Source of the DNA: Telmatospirillum sp.
GTDB taxonomy: Bacteria > Pseudomonadota > Alphaproteobacteria > Rhodospirillales > Magnetospirillaceae
DNA: 64,000 nt
Direction of reading: 5' to 3'
Assembly: GCA_031291415.1 (NCBI GenBank)
Contig: JARLJB010000393.1
Span: forward strand, 1-64,000
Shown piece after piece: positions 8,247 through 17,800 of this stretch; positions within the stretch are counted from its first letter, which is position 1, and each line of letters opens with the position of its first letter. The notes below the pieces were generated by a model, which worked only from the letters and a program-made list of their open reading frames with translations, had not been told where the DNA came from and made no database searches. The translations under genes were made by a program, and so were the position numbers.

Positions 8247-10034
8247 ATGTCGGCTTACCAGATCATCGACCACAGCTATGACGTGGTGGTCGTCGGTGCC
8301 GGTGGTGCCGGCTTGCGCGCGACGTTGGGCATGGGCGCCGCCGGTTTGAAGACGGCCTGTGTGACCAAGGTGTTCCCGACCCGCAGCCATACGGTGGCGG
8401 CGCAAGGGGGCATTGGCGCCAGCCTCGGAAACATGGCCGAGGATAACTGGCGCTGGCATATGTACGACACCGTCAAGGGGTCGGACTGGCTGGGCGATCA
8501 GGACGCCATCGAATATATGTGCCGCGAGGCCGTGCCGGCCGTTTACGAGTTGGAGCACTTCGGCGTTCCCTTCTCGCGGACGGAGGACGGCCGCATCTAC
8601 CAGCGACCCTTCGGCGGCCATATGCGCAATTTCGGCGAGGCGCCGGTGCAACGCGCCTGTGCCGCCGCCGACCGCACCGGTCACGCCATCTTGCATACCC
8701 TCTATCAGCAGTGTCTGAAGCATGAGGCGACGTTCTTCGTCGAGTATTTCGCCATCGACCTGATCATGGATCCGGACGGCACCTGCCGCGGCGTCGTCGC
8801 GCTCAATCTCGATGACGGCACCTTGCATCGCTTCCGTGCGCACCAAACGGTACTGGCCACCGGCGGTTACGGTCGGGCCTATTTCTCCTGCACCTCGGCG
8901 CACACCTGTACCGGCGATGGTCATGGCCTGGTCACCCGGGCCGGTTTGCCGCTGCAGGACATGGAATTCGTGCAGTTCCATCCGACCGGCATTTATGGTT
9001 CGGGGTGTCTGATCACCGAGGGAGCCCGCGGCGAGGGCGGTTATCTCACCAACTCGGCCGGCGAGCGCTTCATGGAACGCTATGCGCCGAACGCCAAGGA
9101 TCTGGCATCCCGTGACGTGGTGTCGCGGGCGATGACCATCGAGATCCGGGAAGGCCGCGGCGTCGGCAAGAACTCCGACCATATCCATCTGCATCTCGAG
9201 CATCTGGGGGCGGAGACGTTGGAATTGCGCCTGCCGGGCATTTCCGAGACGGCGAAGATTTTCGCCGGCGTCGACGTGACGCGCGAGCCGATCCCGGTGC
9301 TGCCCACCGTCCACTACAACATGGGCGGCATCCCCACCAATTTGCAGGGCGAGGTTCTGCGGCCGACGGCCGGCGAACCCGATGCCGTCTGCCCCGGCCT
9401 GATGGCCATCGGCGAGGCCGCCTGTGTGTCCGTCCACGGTGCCAATCGGCTGGGAACAAACTCTTTGCTCGATATCGTGGTTTTCGGTCGGGCGGCCGCT
9501 TTGCGGGCTGCCGAGGTCGTCAAGCCGGGCACGCCGCACCGGCCTTTGCCGAAGGATGCCGGCGATCTGGCGGTGTCGCGCCTCGATCGGTTGCGCAACG
9601 CCTCGGGCGGGCTCACGACGCAGGCCATTCGGTTGGGAATGCAGCAGACCATGCAGCGTGACGCCGCGGTGTTCCGGACCCAGTCGTCGTTGGCCGAAGG
9701 CGTCAGCAAGATCGGCGAAATCTATCAGTCTCTCGCCGACATCAAGGTGACCGACCGTTCGCTGATCTGGAATTCCGATCTGATCGAAGCCTTCGAGCTC
9801 GAGAACCTGCTCGACTGCGCCAAGGCGACCATCACCTCCGCCGAGGCGCGGCAGGAAAGTCGCGGCGCCCATGCGCGCGAAGACTTCCCAGATCGCGACG
9901 ATGTCACCTGGATGAAGCACAGCCTGGCCTGGGTCGATGAGACCGGCAAGGTGACGTTGGGATATCGCCCGGTGCACACCTACACGCTGACCGACGAGGT
10001 CGAGTACATCGTGCCGAAAGCCCGCGTCTATTGA
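8247..10034 (+). CDS. sdhA: Succinate dehydrogenase flavoprotein subunit
   Basis: 595 residues. It oxidises succinate to fumarate with covalently bound FAD. ATG 8247 is preferred to TTG 8238 because CGGAGG sits 9 bases before it. The Rossmann motif [12 protein letters not shown] is near residue 15. The flavin-linking His is in [11 protein letters not shown], the substrate-site region in [10 protein letters not shown], and [13 protein letters not shown] near the C-terminal part of the FAD domain. The length is as usual. It is followed by a 72-base gap to sdhB containing a small G+C-rich stem (GGCGGC ... GCCGCC). Confidence 0.98.
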   Translation: MSAYQIIDHSYDVVVVGAGGAGLRATLGMGAAGLKTACVTKVFPTRSHTVAAQGGIGASLGNMAEDNWRWHMYDTVKGSDWLGDQDAIEYMCREAVPAVYELEHFGVPFSRTEDGRIYQRPFGGHMRNFGEAPVQRACAAADRTGHAILHTLYQQCLKHEATFFVEYFAIDLIMDPDGTCRGVVALNLDDGTLHRFRAHQTVLATGGYGRAYFSCTSAHTCTGDGHGLVTRAGLPLQDMEFVQFHPTGIYGSGCLITEGARGEGGYLTNSAGERFMERYAPNAKDLASRDVVSRAMTIEIREGRGVGKNSDHIHLHLEHLGAETLELRLPGISETAKIFAGVDVTREPIPVLPTVHYNMGGIPTNLQGEVLRPTAGEPDAVCPGLMAIGEAACVSVHGANRLGTNSLLDIVVFGRAAALRAAEVVKPGTPHRPLPKDAGDLAVSRLDRLRNASGGLTTQAIRLGMQQTMQRDAAVFRTQSSLAEGVSKIGEIYQSLADIKVTDRSLIWNSDLIEAFELENLLDCAKATITSAEARQESRGAHAREDFPDRDDVTWMKHSLAWVDETGKVTLGYRPVHTYTLTDEVEYIVPKARVY

Positions 10035-10106
10035 GTTCCGACCAGCTTGGCGGCGTTGGCCGCCGGGTGACGTCGCAAGGCCCCCTTTGAGTTCAAAGGA
10101 ACGATC

Positions 10107-10889
10107 ATGGTTGAATTTGCTCTTCCCGCCAATTCCACGGTTCAGCCGGGCAAAAGCCACCCGGCGGCGCCTGGCGCCAAACGGGTCAAGACCTTCCAGA
10201 TCTATCGCTACGATCCCGACACCGGCGCCAATCCGCGTCTCGATTCTTTCGACATCGATCTCGATGACTGCGGCCCGATGGTTCTGGACGCCCTCTTGAA
10301 GGTCAAGAATGAGATCGACTCGACGCTTACCTTCCGCCGTTCATGCCGCGAAGGAATCTGCGGGTCCTGCGCGATGAACATCGATGGCGCCAATACTCTG
10401 GCCTGTTTGAAGCCGATCGCCGACATCAAGGGTCCCGTCAAGATCTATCCCTTGCCGCATCTGCCGGTGGTCAAGGATCTGGTTCCGGATCTCTCGGTGC
10501 CCTATGCGCAGTTGGCCTCGATCAAGCCTTGGATGCAGACGCAAACGCCGCAGCCGCCCGACCGCGAGGTTCTGCAAAGTCCAGAGGAACGCGCCAAGCT
10601 CGACGGCCTTTGGGAGTGCATCCTGTGCTTCTGCTGCCAGACCTCCTGCCCCAGCTATTGGTGGAACGGCGATCGCTATCTTGGCCCGGCTGTTCTGTTG
10701 CAGGCCGCCCGGTGGATCCACGACTCGCGCGACGAGTTCACCGGCGAACGTCTCGACGCGCTGGAAGATCCGTTCCGGCTCTACCGCTGCCATACAATCA
10801 TGAATTGCACGTCGACCTGCCCGAAGGGTCTGAACCCGGCCAAAGCCATCGGCAGCATCAAGGAGAAGATCGCCGAGCGGCAGTTCTGA
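10107..10889 (+). CDS. sdhB: Succinate dehydrogenase iron-sulfur subunit
   Basis: 260 residues. It carries the three iron-sulfur clusters that pass electrons from SdhA to the membrane. The [2Fe-2S] ligands are in [13 protein letters not shown]. The [4Fe-4S] and [3Fe-4S] ligands are in [16 protein letters not shown] and [23 protein letters not shown] precedes the ATG. It is the last gene of the sdh operon, and transcription then runs into the large palindromic repeat at 10926-11201. Confidence 0.98.
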   Translation: MVEFALPANSTVQPGKSHPAAPGAKRVKTFQIYRYDPDTGANPRLDSFDIDLDDCGPMVLDALLKVKNEIDSTLTFRRSCREGICGSCAMNIDGANTLACLKPIADIKGPVKIYPLPHLPVVKDLVPDLSVPYAQLASIKPWMQTQTPQPPDREVLQSPEERAKLDGLWECILCFCCQTSCPSYWWNGDRYLGPAVLLQAARWIHDSRDEFTGERLDALEDPFRLYRCHTIMNCTSTCPKGLNPAKAIGSIKEKIAERQF

Positions 10890-10925
10890 ACGCTCCACGC
10901 TTGTCGTCAAATACGGTTCTTCTGT

Positions 10926-11201
10926 CACATTTTCCCGTCATTCCCGCGAAAGCGCATCGGCGCTGACTTAGGCGTGGAAGCCGTGTTCGTTGTCCCTTCG
11001 GTGGCACCGGCGTCTCTGCCGGTGTGCCGGCGGAGCCGGCAAGCAAACAGATCTCGGCAGCATTTCTTGCCGCTTTGGGCGGCAACACCGGCAGAGACGC
11101 CGGTGCCACCGAAGCTTAAGTCAGCGCATATGCGCGAAAGCGGAGATGACGACGACAAAATACCGGCAGACGAACCTTTGACATAACTGACGACACGCCC
11201 C
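10926..11201. repeat. Composite palindromic repeat: one repeat apparently inserted in another
   Basis: The outer arms (10937-10970 and 11117-11150) are near-perfect inverted copies that begin GTCATTCCCGCG and end CTGACTTA at the inner side. Inside them lies a second inverted repeat with 29-base arms (10997-11025 and 11085-11113) built on GCACCGGCGTCTCTGCCGG. The right flank, CGAACCTTTGAC then TAACTGACGACACGC, recurs at 48311-48341. The left flank CACATTTTCCC recurs at 48176. The whole is therefore a second copy of the element at 48176-48341 with a different palindrome in its centre. Confidence 0.85.
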
Positions 11202-11206
11202 AGAGC

Positions 11207-11569
11207 CTAATCGGCCGGCAGCGGCGTGTCGTGGCGCATCGGCGCCAGATGCGGAGAGATCGGTGGCGGCGATTCGCCGGGTCGTGCCACGCACAGGAAG
11301 GTGGCCTGCGACGGAGTCGTCCAACTGCATTGATTGGGCTGCACCAGGTGCAATTTCGCCGTGCGGTCATATTGGCGGCAGATGTCTTCCGCCAGGGCCA
11401 TGGCCTGGGCGACCGTCGAGGTGTCGTCATCGAAACAGACGACAACCGAGCCGCGTTGATGTTGGCGATAATCGGACAGGACGAAAGGTGCCTCGGTGCC
11501 GCAGGCGGCGAGCAGGGTGGCAGCGGTCAAAGCGGACAGGGCAGCAGAAATGGTCGGCCAGCGCGACAT
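11207..11569 (-). CDS. Small putative lipoprotein
   Basis: 120 residues from ATG 11569, which has AAGG 8 bases upstream. A hydrophobic signal ending LLAACG is a good lipobox, so Cys about 23 is the likely lipidation site. The mature part has three more Cys residues (VVVCFDDD, DICRQY, TFLCVAR, plus QCSW), suggesting disulfides in the periplasm. I do not recognise the family. It stands alone between the sdh operon and the DHH gene. Confidence 0.65.
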   Translation of the reverse strand: MSRWPTISAALSALTAATLLAACGTEAPFVLSDYRQHQRGSVVVCFDDDTSTVAQAMALAEDICRQYDRTAKLHLVQPNQCSWTTPSQATFLCVARPGESPPPISPHLAPMRHDTPLPAD

Positions 11570-11798
11570 AGGCAATACCTTGAAAAAGTCCGTTCCTTCT
11601 TTAGCCGAGAGACGGCCTTGCGGAAAGGTGATTGTTGCCTGGCGATCGGGTGAACGCGCGGTGATTGCTCGTTCGAGAGACCGATTGCCTCATGTGTTGT
11701 CGCCATTTCTCTTTTTACGAGAAGAGAAGGGGCCGGTTGTCAGCCCATGAGGCAACAGCTATCTTCGGGCGTAACTGGCAAGACCGGGAGAGGCTGGG
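11570..11798 (+). other. Leader region of the DHH gene with nested inverted repeats
   Basis: TTGCCTCATG at 11685-11694 is exactly complementary to CATGAGGCAA at 11746-11755. A smaller hairpin, TTCTC ... GAGAA, lies between them near 11707-11725. The region could fold as a long stem in the leader of the gene that starts at 11799. No ORF or RNA gene is supported. Confidence 0.4.
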
Positions 11799-12731
11799 AT
11801 GTCGGATCAAAAGAAGTTCCGCTTGGTAACCCGCAGCGATTTTGATGGATTGGTCTGCGCGGTACTGTTGAAACACCTCGACCTCATCGACGAGATCAAG
11901 TTCGTTCATCCCAAGGATATGCAGGACGGTTTGGTTGCGATCACCGACGAGGATGTCACCACCAATTTGCCCTATGTCGACGGCGTTCATCTGGCCTTCG
12001 ACCACCATCTGTCGGAGACGCTGCGGGTTGCCCGGCACGACAACCATGTGATTGATCCCGACGCCCCATCGGCCGCTCGCGTCGTCTTCAATTATTATGG
12101 CGGGACCTCGGTCTTTCCGGAAGCCTTCGATGCGATGATGGCTGCTGTCGACCAGGGCGATGCCGCCCGTTTTTCGCGGGCCGAGATCTTGCATCCGACC
12201 GGTTGGCCGCTGCTCAATTTCCTGATGGATGCCCGCACCGGTCTGGGGCGGTTCCACCAGTTCAAAGTCTCCAATTATCAATTGATGATGGATCTTATCG
12301 ACTATTGCCGAAATCATGGCATCGACGAGATTTTGCAGCTTACCGATGTGAAAGAACGCGTCGATCTCTATTTCGAGCAAGAGGAAAAATTCAAGGAGCA
12401 GCTGCGACGTTGCTCCGAGGTGCGCAAGAATGCGGTGATCGTCGATTTGCGTGGCGAAGATGTCATCTATGCCGGCAACCGCTTCATGGTTTACGCGCTG
12501 TTCCCCGAATGCAATATCTCCATCCATGTTCTGTGGGGCCTGAAAAGACGGAACACCGTCTTCGCCATCGGAAAATCCATCCTCGACCGGAGTTCGAAAA
12601 CCAACATCGGGGCGCTGGCCCTTGAATTCGAAGGCGGTGGGCACGAGGCCGCCGGAACCTGTCAGATCAGCAACAGCAAGGCCGCCGTCGTGCTGGAGCA
12701 GCTGATCGAGAGGATCAACGCGGACGGGTGA
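11799..12731 (+). CDS. DHH/DHHA1-family phosphoesterase (exopolyphosphatase-like)
   Basis: 310 residues. The N-terminal DHH domain shows RSDFDGLVCAVLL (metal-binding Asp pair), FDHHLSE (the name motif, near residue 68) and AVDQGDAAR. The C-terminal DHHA1 domain ends with FEGGGHEAAGTCQI, the GGGH motif. Relatives hydrolyse phosphodiesters such as oligoribonucleotides, pAp, cyclic dinucleotides or polyphosphate. The substrate of this variant is not determined. It lies 16 bases upstream of zapE in the same direction, so the two are probably co-transcribed. Confidence 0.86.
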   Translation: MSDQKKFRLVTRSDFDGLVCAVLLKHLDLIDEIKFVHPKDMQDGLVAITDEDVTTNLPYVDGVHLAFDHHLSETLRVARHDNHVIDPDAPSAARVVFNYYGGTSVFPEAFDAMMAAVDQGDAARFSRAEILHPTGWPLLNFLMDARTGLGRFHQFKVSNYQLMMDLIDYCRNHGIDEILQLTDVKERVDLYFEQEEKFKEQLRRCSEVRKNAVIVDLRGEDVIYAGNRFMVYALFPECNISIHVLWGLKRRNTVFAIGKSILDRSSKTNIGALALEFEGGGHEAAGTCQISNSKAAVVLEQLIERINADG

Positions 12732-12747
12732 GGGGGGAGGCCGGTTC

Positions 12748-13923
12748 ATGGACGGACCTCTCGCCAGATATCGCGCCATGCTCGGCGCCGGGGAATTGCG
12801 TACGGATCCGGCGCAGGCGATGGCGATCGAAAAGCTCGAAAGCCTCCACAAGGCATTGGCTTCTTTCAACCCATCGCAGGGCGCCGGTGGTTGGCTGGCC
12901 CGATTCGGCTTTGGCCAGCGCTCGGCCGCCCGTCTGCAATGGACGCCGGGCGATTGCGAAAGCAATGTGCCAAAGCAGGGGCTCTATCTCTACGGCGACG
13001 TCGGGCGCGGCAAATCCATGCTGATGGATCTGTTTTTCGCCGGAGCGCCGGTCGAAGCCAAGCGCCGGGTTCATTTTCACGCCTTCATGCGCGACGTCCA
13101 TGCCGAGATGAACCGCTGGCGGCAAGATAACGGCCGGGGGGACGGCGATCCCATTCCGCACCTCGCCAAATCGATCGCCGCGCAATCCTGGCTCTTATGT
13201 TTTGACGAACTGCAGGTCAGCGACATCGCCGATGCGATGATTCTCGGGCGGCTGTTCCAATGTCTGTTTTCCGAAGGGGTGGTGGTGGTGACGACCTCCA
13301 ACCGTCCGCCCGACGACCTCTACAAATATGGGCTGCAGCGCGACCGTTTCCTGCCCTTCATCGCGGTCATCAAAGAGACCCTCGATATTCTCGAATTGAA
13401 TAGCGAAGGGGACTACCGGCTCGGCCGCAAAACAGGAATGCAGGTTTATTACACGCCGTTGACCGGTCAGTCGGAAACCGCCTTGGCTCACTGCTTCGGC
13501 CGTTTGACAGCCGGCCAGACGCCGCGCGTCGAGCGAATCGAAGTGCCGGGACGGCAGTGGAACGTGCCGCGGGCGGCTGACGGAGTGGCCTGGTTCGGCT
13601 TCGACGAACTCTGTCGGGCTCATTTGGGCGCCACCGACTACTTGGCGTTGGCCACCCTCTACCACACGGTCATTTTGTCGGACATTCCCGTTCTGTCGCC
13701 AGCCGACCGGGACGCCGCCAAGCGATTTGTGACGCTCGTCGATGCCCTCTACGAACACAAAGTCACGCTGATCTGTTCGGCGGCGGCCTCGCCGCAAGCG
13801 CTTTACCAGACCGGCGACGGGGCATTCGAGTTCCATCGCACGGTGAGCCGACTGATGGAAATGCAATCGGAGGAATATTTGCGACATCGTCATCTGACGC
13901 ACCAACTGATTGAATCTCCCTGA
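12748..13923 (+). CDS. zapE: Cell division protein ZapE (AFG1-family ATPase)
   Basis: 391 residues. Walker A is GDVGRGKSMLMD near residue 90, Walker B LLCFDELQVSD near residue 150, and the conserved TSNRPPDDLYKYGLQRDRF follows. The AFG1-like P-loop protein ZapE modulates FtsZ ring stability under low oxygen or high temperature in Escherichia coli. The ATG overlaps no neighbour. Placement just before mdh and sucCDAB is common in Rhodospirillales and other alphaproteobacteria. Confidence 0.93.
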   Translation: MDGPLARYRAMLGAGELRTDPAQAMAIEKLESLHKALASFNPSQGAGGWLARFGFGQRSAARLQWTPGDCESNVPKQGLYLYGDVGRGKSMLMDLFFAGAPVEAKRRVHFHAFMRDVHAEMNRWRQDNGRGDGDPIPHLAKSIAAQSWLLCFDELQVSDIADAMILGRLFQCLFSEGVVVVTTSNRPPDDLYKYGLQRDRFLPFIAVIKETLDILELNSEGDYRLGRKTGMQVYYTPLTGQSETALAHCFGRLTAGQTPRVERIEVPGRQWNVPRAADGVAWFGFDELCRAHLGATDYLALATLYHTVILSDIPVLSPADRDAAKRFVTLVDALYEHKVTLICSAAASPQALYQTGDGAFEFHRTVSRLMEMQSEEYLRHRHLTHQLIESP

Positions 13924-14075
13924 AGTTTCATCGGTCGCCGAATTCGTTCCCGTCCCTGTCGAAAGGCTCCGTCGCTGACGGCAATCATGACGTTTGCCCA
14001 GGCTCCGGCCAGTCGGCATTTGCCGTTTCATTTCAATGAATTGCCCTTTATCGACGGGGCAATATCCGGTAAGCT

Positions 14076-14099
14076 CAGGTTAATAACCTGATTTTTTTT
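14076..14099 (+). terminator. Candidate intrinsic terminator after zapE
   Basis: CAGGTTA-A-TAACCTG forms a perfect palindrome at 14076-14090, usable as a 5-bp stem with a 5-base loop, directly followed by A and eight T. The stem is short and A+T-rich, so efficiency would be modest. The second copy of the downstream part (14235) lacks the left arm. Confidence 0.4.
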
Positions 14100-14259
14100 A
14101 AGGGAATCGGGTTTGCCCGGTCTTCTTGACCGGAAATAGGAGCAGGTTGTTTCATTTTGGTGGAACAGGAATTTTTTCTTGTCTTATCAATCTACTGTCG
14201 AATGCAGGAGAGAAACTGTCGGTCCCGCTAGAGGAATAACCTGATTTTTTTTAAGGGAA
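14082..14259. repeat. 25-base perfect direct repeat, two copies 153 bases apart
   Basis: Copies at 14082-14106 and 14235-14259 are identical for 25 bases, starting AATAACCTGA, then eight T, then AAGGGAA. The flanks differ. Both lie upstream of mdh and the second is 136 bases before its start. Possible roles are paired regulator sites or a local duplication. Confidence 0.75.
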
Positions 14260-14277
14260 GCTTACGTTCTATATTGA

Positions 14278-15351
<1,074 letters not shown>

Positions 15352-15544
15352 GACCAGGAGTTATCTACCGATGAAATGTCGGCGGGACGTTCCCTCCGAC
15401 ATTTCGCAACCAACCCGGGAGCAGACTGGCGAACAGACGATAGCCGGTCTGCTCGCCCAGGAACCTTTAAAGCCCTTCGGAGTTGACTCAAGTGGTTGGT
15501 CGGCGGGGCTTGAAAAGGCGAGACACGAGAAAGACGAGGCCCCG
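15352..15544 (+). other. mdh-sucC intercistronic region with a 10-bp stem
   Basis: GAAATGTCGG at 15373-15382 is exactly complementary to CCGACATTTC at 15396-15405, with a 13-base loop and no T tract. It may be an RNA-processing or stability element between mdh and sucC. Nothing else stands out up to ACGAGG before the sucC start. Confidence 0.5.
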
Positions 15545-16741
15545 ATGAACATCCACGAGTACCAGGCAAAGAAGCTGCTCGCGAAGTATGGTGTCGCCAT
15601 TCTCAAGGGTGGTGTCGCTTACACGGCTGACGAAGCCCTGCAGGTCGCGAAAGAACTGGGCGGACCCGTTTGGGTCGTCAAATCGCAGATCCATGCCGGC
15701 GGTCGCGGCAAGGGCAAGTTCAAGAACAAGGAAAACGAAGGCGGCGGCGTTCGCGTCGTCAAGTCGGCCGAGGCCGTTGCCGACAATGCCAAGGCGATGC
15801 TTGGGCAGGTTCTGGTCACGCACCAGACCGGGCCGGCCGGCAAGGAAGTCAAGCGGGTCTATATCGAGGACGGTTGTGACATCAAGCGCGAGCTTTATCT
15901 CGGCATGCTGATCGACCGGTCGACCTCGCGCATCACCATCATGGCCTCGACCGAAGGCGGCATGGAAATCGAAGAGGTGGCCGCCACCCATCCGGAAAAG
16001 ATCCTCAAGGTCGCCATCGATCCCGTCCAGGGTTTCCAGGCCTATCACGGCCGGCAGATCGCCTTCGGCCTTGGTCTCGAAGCCAAGCAGGTCAACACCG
16101 CCGTCAAGTTTGTCGGCGCTCTCTACAAGGCTTTCGTCGATCTCGACGCGTCGATCGTCGAAATCAATCCGCTGGTGGTGACCGGTGCCGGCGAGATCAT
16201 TGCGCTCGATGCCAAAGTCAACTTCGATGACAATGCGCTGTTTCGCCACAAGGATGTCGAGGAACTGCGCGACGAATCGGAAGAAGATCCGGCCGAGTTG
16301 GAAGCGGCGCGCCACAGCCTCAATTACATCAAGCTGGACGGCAAGATCGGCTGCATGGTCAACGGCGCCGGACTGGCCATGGCGACGATGGATATCATCA
16401 AGCTTTACGGCAGCGAACCGGCAAACTTCCTCGACGTCGGCGGCGGCGCCACCAAGGAACGGGTGACGACGGCCTTCAAGCTGATTCTTTCCGATCCCAA
16501 TGTCGAAGGCATCCTGGTCAATATCTTCGGCGGCATCATGCGCTGCGACGTCATCGCCGAAGGCGTGGTGGCCGCGGCCCGTGAGGTCAGTCTCAACGTG
16601 CCTCTGGTGGTGCGTCTGGAGGGGACCAATGTCGAATTGGGCAAGAAGATTCTCTCGCAATCGGGTCTGCCCATCATCGCCGCCGACAATCTGGCGGATG
16701 CCGCCGAAAAGGTGGTCAAAGCCGTGAAGGAGGCCGCGTGA
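15545..16741 (+). CDS. sucC: Succinyl-CoA synthetase beta subunit (ADP-forming)
   Basis: 398 residues. It makes ATP from succinyl-CoA together with SucD. ATG 15545 gives the canonical [17 protein letters not shown] start. The ATP-grasp domain shows [15 protein letters not shown]. The C-terminal CoA-ligase half has [16 protein letters not shown] and [17 protein letters not shown]. The stop overlaps the sucD start as GTGATG, so the two are translationally coupled. Confidence 0.97.
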   Translation: MNIHEYQAKKLLAKYGVAILKGGVAYTADEALQVAKELGGPVWVVKSQIHAGGRGKGKFKNKENEGGGVRVVKSAEAVADNAKAMLGQVLVTHQTGPAGKEVKRVYIEDGCDIKRELYLGMLIDRSTSRITIMASTEGGMEIEEVAATHPEKILKVAIDPVQGFQAYHGRQIAFGLGLEAKQVNTAVKFVGALYKAFVDLDASIVEINPLVVTGAGEIIALDAKVNFDDNALFRHKDVEELRDESEEDPAELEAARHSLNYIKLDGKIGCMVNGAGLAMATMDIIKLYGSEPANFLDVGGGATKERVTTAFKLILSDPNVEGILVNIFGGIMRCDVIAEGVVAAAREVSLNVPLVVRLEGTNVELGKKILSQSGLPIIAADNLADAAEKVVKAVKEAA

Positions 16742-17616
16742 TGGCTGTTCTCGTCAATAAAGACACCAAAGTCATCTGCCAGGGTTTCACCGGAGCCCAG
16801 GGCACCTTCCACTCCGAGCAGGCGATCGCCTACGGCACCAAGATGGTCGGCGGCGTCACGCCCGGCAAAGGCGGCACCAGCCATCTCGATCTGCCGGTCT
16901 TCAACACGGTGGCCGAAGCCAAGGCCAAGACCGGCGCCAACGCCACCGTCATCTATGTGCCGCCGCCTTATGCCGCCGATGCGATCCTGGAAGCCATCGA
17001 CGCCGAACTCGAGCTGGCCGTGTGCATCACCGAAGGCATCCCGGTGATCGACATGCTGGCGGTGAAACGGGCGCTGGCCGGTTCGAAAACCCGGCTGATC
17101 GGTCCCAACTGTCCGGGCGTGATCACGCCCGGCGAATGCAAGATCGGTATCATGCCCGGCCATATTCATTCGCGCGGCAAGATCGGCATCGTTTCCCGCT
17201 CGGGGACCTTGACCTATGAGGCGGTGGCGCAGACTACCGCGGTCGGTCTCGGCCAGACCACCTGCATCGGCATTGGCGGCGATCCGATCAACGGCACGAA
17301 TTTCGTCGATGCCCTGGAACTGTTCCTGGCCGACGCCGAGACGCAGGCGATCATCATGATCGGCGAGATCGGCGGTTCGGCCGAGGAAGAGGGCGCGGCG
17401 CTGCTGAAGGCGTCGAAGGTGAAAAAACCGATCGTCGGCTTCATCGCGGGGGTCACGGCGCCGCCCGGCCGCCGCATGGGACATGCCGGGGCCATCATTT
17501 CGGGTGGCAAGGGCGGGGCTGGTGACAAGATGGAAGCGATGCGGAGCGCCGGCATTGTTGTCGCCGATTCGCCGGCGTCGCTCGGCAGCACAATGATCAC
17601 GCTGTTGAACGAGTAA
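16741..17616 (+). CDS. sucD: Succinyl-CoA synthetase alpha subunit
   Basis: 291 residues. The ATG at 16741 shares one base with the sucC stop codon. The CoA-binding Rossmann domain begins [17 protein letters not shown]. The phospho-accepting His is in [17 protein letters not shown] near residue 246. [20 protein letters not shown] is also typical. The length matches the family. It is followed by a 184-base structured gap before sucA. Confidence 0.97.
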   Translation: MAVLVNKDTKVICQGFTGAQGTFHSEQAIAYGTKMVGGVTPGKGGTSHLDLPVFNTVAEAKAKTGANATVIYVPPPYAADAILEAIDAELELAVCITEGIPVIDMLAVKRALAGSKTRLIGPNCPGVITPGECKIGIMPGHIHSRGKIGIVSRSGTLTYEAVAQTTAVGLGQTTCIGIGGDPINGTNFVDALELFLADAETQAIIMIGEIGGSAEEEGAALLKASKVKKPIVGFIAGVTAPPGRRMGHAGAIISGGKGGAGDKMEAMRSAGIVVADSPASLGSTMITLLNE

Positions 17617-17800
17617 AAGACTACGAACGATCATCAACCACTGCCGGTGGTCTGCGTTCGACGCTTGGCTGCCAAGCGAAAGGAAACAGACCTCCGGCTT
17701 GTGGAACAGTGGTCTCCTTCTAATATCTCGTCGGAACGTGACATTCAGAACTGAACCATAAGGGAGGGGGCGTGGCGAAGAACCGCGTCCGCCGCACTGC
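17617..17800 (+). other. sucD-sucA intercistronic region predicted to fold
   Basis: Outer arms CCACTGCCGGTGGTCTG (17638-17654) and CAGACCTCCGGCTTGTGG (17687-17704) pair with few mismatches. They enclose a tight hairpin, CGCTTGGC-T-GCCAAGCG (17662-17678). No T tract follows, so it is more likely a processing, stability or leader element than a terminator. GGGAGGGGG lies 30 bases before the sucA ATG. Confidence 0.55.

Noticed and set aside
8124-10160. A 678-codon minus-strand frame opposite sdhA
   Set aside because: Shadow frame of the highly conserved flavoprotein gene.
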